Assembly (NCBI RefSeq): GCF_031656915.1
Contig: NZ_CP134227.1
Coordinates: 3,410,001-3,474,000, forward strand
Reading direction: 5' to 3'
From: Nocardioides marmorisolisilvae
GTDB lineage: Bacteria; Actinomycetota; Actinomycetes; Propionibacteriales; Nocardioidaceae
DNA length: 64,000 nt
Part shown: positions 61,075-64,000 of the stretch, one piece after another
Position numbering within the stretch: the first letter of the stretch is position 1
Layout: the number at the start of each line of letters is the position of its first letter
Program-made: the position numbers and the translations under genes
The notes under the pieces: generated by a model
Told to the model about the DNA's origin: nothing
The model's database searches: none
The model's input: only the letters and a program-made list of their open reading frames with translations

Positions 61075-61719
61075 ATGCCTGACACGGCGCCGATCCACGC
61101 GGCGAGGCCCCCCGCCGCAGACGCCGCTGACGGGGCCGACGATCGGGCTGTGAAGCCGCTGCGTGCCGATGCCCAGCGCAACCGGGACAAGCTGATCGAG
61201 ACCGCCCGGGAGGCGTTTCGTGAGCGCGGCTCGGCCGCGTCCCTCGACGACATCGCCAAGCGGGCCGGCGTCGGTCCGGGCACGCTCTACCGTCACTTCC
61301 CCACCCGCGACGACCTGATCGACGCGGTGATGCGCGACTGGGCCGACCGGGTCGAGGCCGACGCCCAGACGGTGATCGACGCCGGTCGGCCTCCGCGCGA
61401 GACACTGACCACGTGGTTCACCCGGTTCCTCGACAACGTCGGGATCTACCACGGCGCGGCCACGAAGGTGATGTCCGCGATGGACGACCCGGCCTCGCCG
61501 ATCTACCGCAAGTGTCAGGTGCTTGCCGAGGCCAACCGCCGCGTGCTCGAGTCGGATGCGGTGCGTTCGGGCGTCCGCGAGGGCGTCGACCCTCGTCAGG
61601 TGATGCGCCTGGTCAGCGGGATCTCCGTCGCGGTCGACCAGGCCGGGCTCGCGCCGGAGCAGGCCGAGCCGATGCTGCGGATCGTCCTCGACGGAGTGCT
61701 CCGGCCCGACGCGGACTGA
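61075..61719 (+). CDS. TetR-family regulator of the adjacent exporter
   Basis: The 214-residue protein has a disordered start, then the HTH in AQRNRDKLIETAREAFRERG and SLDDIAKRAGVGPGTLYRHFPTRDDLIDAVM (about 38-85). The C-terminal domain belongs to the broad drug-sensing group. It is divergent from the MFS exporter with two matching operators between, so it almost certainly represses that gene. ATG at 61075, preceded by AAGGAG. Confidence 0.9.
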   Translation: MPDTAPIHAARPPAADAADGADDRAVKPLRADAQRNRDKLIETAREAFRERGSAASLDDIAKRAGVGPGTLYRHFPTRDDLIDAVMRDWADRVEADAQTVIDAGRPPRETLTTWFTRFLDNVGIYHGAATKVMSAMDDPASPIYRKCQVLAEANRRVLESDAVRSGVREGVDPRQVMRLVSGISVAVDQAGLAPEQAEPMLRIVLDGVLRPDAD

Positions 61720-61820
61720 GCGCCGGGCTGCGCCGGGATCCATCGCTCGGCGGCTGAGCTGACCCGCTCCCGCCAGCACCCGAATGCCGCGGCGCATCGC
61801 GGCCGGATAGCGTCGCCCGG

Positions 61821-62681
61821 GTGAGTGCACCCGTCCTGCTGGCCACCTCGTCCGCGATGCCCGAGGGAGAGGAGTGGACCGGCACCTCGCATCTGCCCGA
61901 GGCGTTCGCCGCCCGCGGCATCGACGCGCGGTGGGTGGTCTGGGACGACCCGGCGGTGGACTGGTCGGCCGGGCTGGTCGCGGTGCGTTCGACCTGGGAC
62001 TACGAGAACCGGCTGGCGGAGTTCCTCGCCTGGGCGCGGTCGGTCCCGCGGTTGCTCAACGGCGCCGACGTGTTCGCCTGGAACACCGACAAGGCCTACC
62101 TGACCCAGCTGGTCGACGCAGGTGTGCCCGTCGTACCCACGATCACGGTCGAGGAGGAGCAGGCGCTGGTGCCGGCGATCGCCGGCGTCGGCCGCTCGGT
62201 GGTGAAGCCGCGGGTCGGTGCGGGCGGTCGCGGCGTGGTGGTCGTCGACGTCGAGCCCGGCGGAGTGCCCGACCTGGACGGCGCCGAGCACGGTGCCGGC
62301 CCGTGGATCGTGCAACCGCTGGTCGAGTCGGTGCGGACCGAGGGGGAGACCTCGGTGTTCGTGCTGGCCGGTGAGCCGGTCTCGCAGGCGCAGAAGCAGC
62401 CCGCCGCCGGCGAGATCCGCGTGCACGAGCGGTACGGCGGCCGCACCATCGCCGTACCGCTGACCGAGGAGGCCACGGGTCTGGCCCGGATCGCGGTGGC
62501 CGCGGCCGAGTCGCACGTCGGGCACCGGCTCGACTACGCCCGGGTGGACGCGATGCGACTGGCCGACGGCACCCTGGTGGTCAGTGAGCTGGAGCTGACC
62601 GAGCCCGGGCTCTACCTCGAGGTGCTCCCGGGGAACGCAGCCGCCTTCGCCGCCCTGGTCGCGGACCGGCTGGCAGGCTGA
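61821..62681 (+). CDS. ATP-grasp domain protein
   Basis: The 286-residue protein has an N-terminal pre-ATP-grasp domain (VLLATSSAMPEGEEW), then ATP-grasp features: DKAYLTQLVDAGVPVVPT, SVVKPRVGAGGRGVVVV for the nucleotide loop, and the metal-binding VSELELTEPGLYLEV. It resembles RimK/glutathione-synthetase-like ligases, which join an acid to an amine through an acyl phosphate. The substrate is unknown. GTG start at 61821. It lies just upstream of groEL but is separated by CIRCE-controlled promoter sequence. Confidence 0.82.
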   Translation: MSAPVLLATSSAMPEGEEWTGTSHLPEAFAARGIDARWVVWDDPAVDWSAGLVAVRSTWDYENRLAEFLAWARSVPRLLNGADVFAWNTDKAYLTQLVDAGVPVVPTITVEEEQALVPAIAGVGRSVVKPRVGAGGRGVVVVDVEPGGVPDLDGAEHGAGPWIVQPLVESVRTEGETSVFVLAGEPVSQAQKQPAAGEIRVHERYGGRTIAVPLTEEATGLARIAVAAAESHVGHRLDYARVDAMRLADGTLVVSELELTEPGLYLEVLPGNAAAFAALVADRLAG

Positions 62682-62709
62682 GCCCGCGGCAGAAAAACCC
62701 GGGGGACCG

Positions 62710-62736
62710 TTTGCACTCGCTTGGGTCGAGTGCTAA
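62710..62736. promoter_or_regulatory. CIRCE element (HrcA operator) 1 with overlapping groEL promoter
   Basis: TTTGCACTC-N9-GAGTGCTAA differs from the CIRCE consensus TTAGCACTC-N9-GAGTGCTAA at one base. TTGCAC (62711-62716) and TAAACA (62734-62739) are 17 bp apart and fit -35 and -10 boxes, so HrcA binding would directly block the promoter. Heat or unfolded protein would lift the block. Confidence 0.88.

Positions 62737-64000
<1,264 letters not shown>

Overview
The window is a gene-dense, very GC-rich stretch of chromosome from an actinobacterium. Indicators are MshA (mycothiol synthesis), CarD, a SenX3/RegX3-type two-component pair beside pstSCAB, a DUF3263 protein, LytR_C, MEP-pathway isoprenoid genes, many GTG starts and a groEL with CIRCE sites. 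Codon use and gene content look like Nocardioidaceae (Nocardioides-like); that genus-level placement is inference. I see no insertion sequence, prophage, integrase, CRISPR array or rRNA, so this is essentially core chromosome with some lineage-specific genes.

Layout. 1-5 kb: typA (cut by the window edge), a low-molecular-weight phosphatase, a cell-wall amidase, an SDR, mshA, a YbjN protein and an EamA exporter. 5-8 kb: a QueA-family protein coupled to an SDR, divergent from soxR with a MerR-type operator between them. 8-14 kb: the phosphate cluster regX3-senX3-pstB-pstA-pstC-pstS, all on the minus strand, with a clear PHO box before pstS and an array of 22-bp repeats behind it. 14-19.7 kb: gpmA, a lipoprotein, a UbiA prenyltransferase, carD, a degenerate IspD-like protein, and the ispD-hydrolase-ispF run. 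19.7-24 kb: a membrane-anchored molybdopterin oxidoreductase, then an SDR lacking its catalytic tyrosine that lies between two inverted arrays of the same 32-bp repeat. 24-31 kb: cysS, rlmB, a metallophosphoesterase, DUF4032, a GH13 glycosidase and tRNA-Thr. 31-41 kb: TetR/membrane-protein pair, pdxY, a GMC oxidoreductase/aldehyde dehydrogenase operon and an acyl-CoA synthetase; two of these units carry KstR-like operators. 40.7-42.5 kb: a SAM riboswitch followed by a threonine-synthase-like PLP enzyme and a MoaD/CysO-like sulfur carrier whose gene already encodes Gly-Gly-Cys. 43-49 kb: trehalose genes otsB and otsA with neighbours. 49-57 kb: a glutamate-synthase-like flavoprotein, a PHA-synthase-like hydrolase with a histone-like tail, an SGNH-fold lipoprotein and a kinase-like protein that both lack catalytic residues, and a large secreted repeat protein. 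57-64 kb: ligD (polymerase and phosphoesterase only), ung, a TetR-controlled exporter, an ATP-grasp protein and the start of groEL.

The strongest candidate for an undescribed system is the riboswitch-ThrC-like-MoaD(GGC) operon. A SAM-sensing leader, a PLP enzyme of the O-phosphohomoserine family and a sulfur carrier together suggest a protein-thiocarboxylate route to homocysteine, though plain threonine synthesis is not excluded. Other points of interest are a family of long hairpins found only between convergent genes (three copies), the inverted 32-bp repeat arrays, and four proteins that keep an enzyme fold while losing catalytic residues (IspD-like, SDR, SGNH, kinase).
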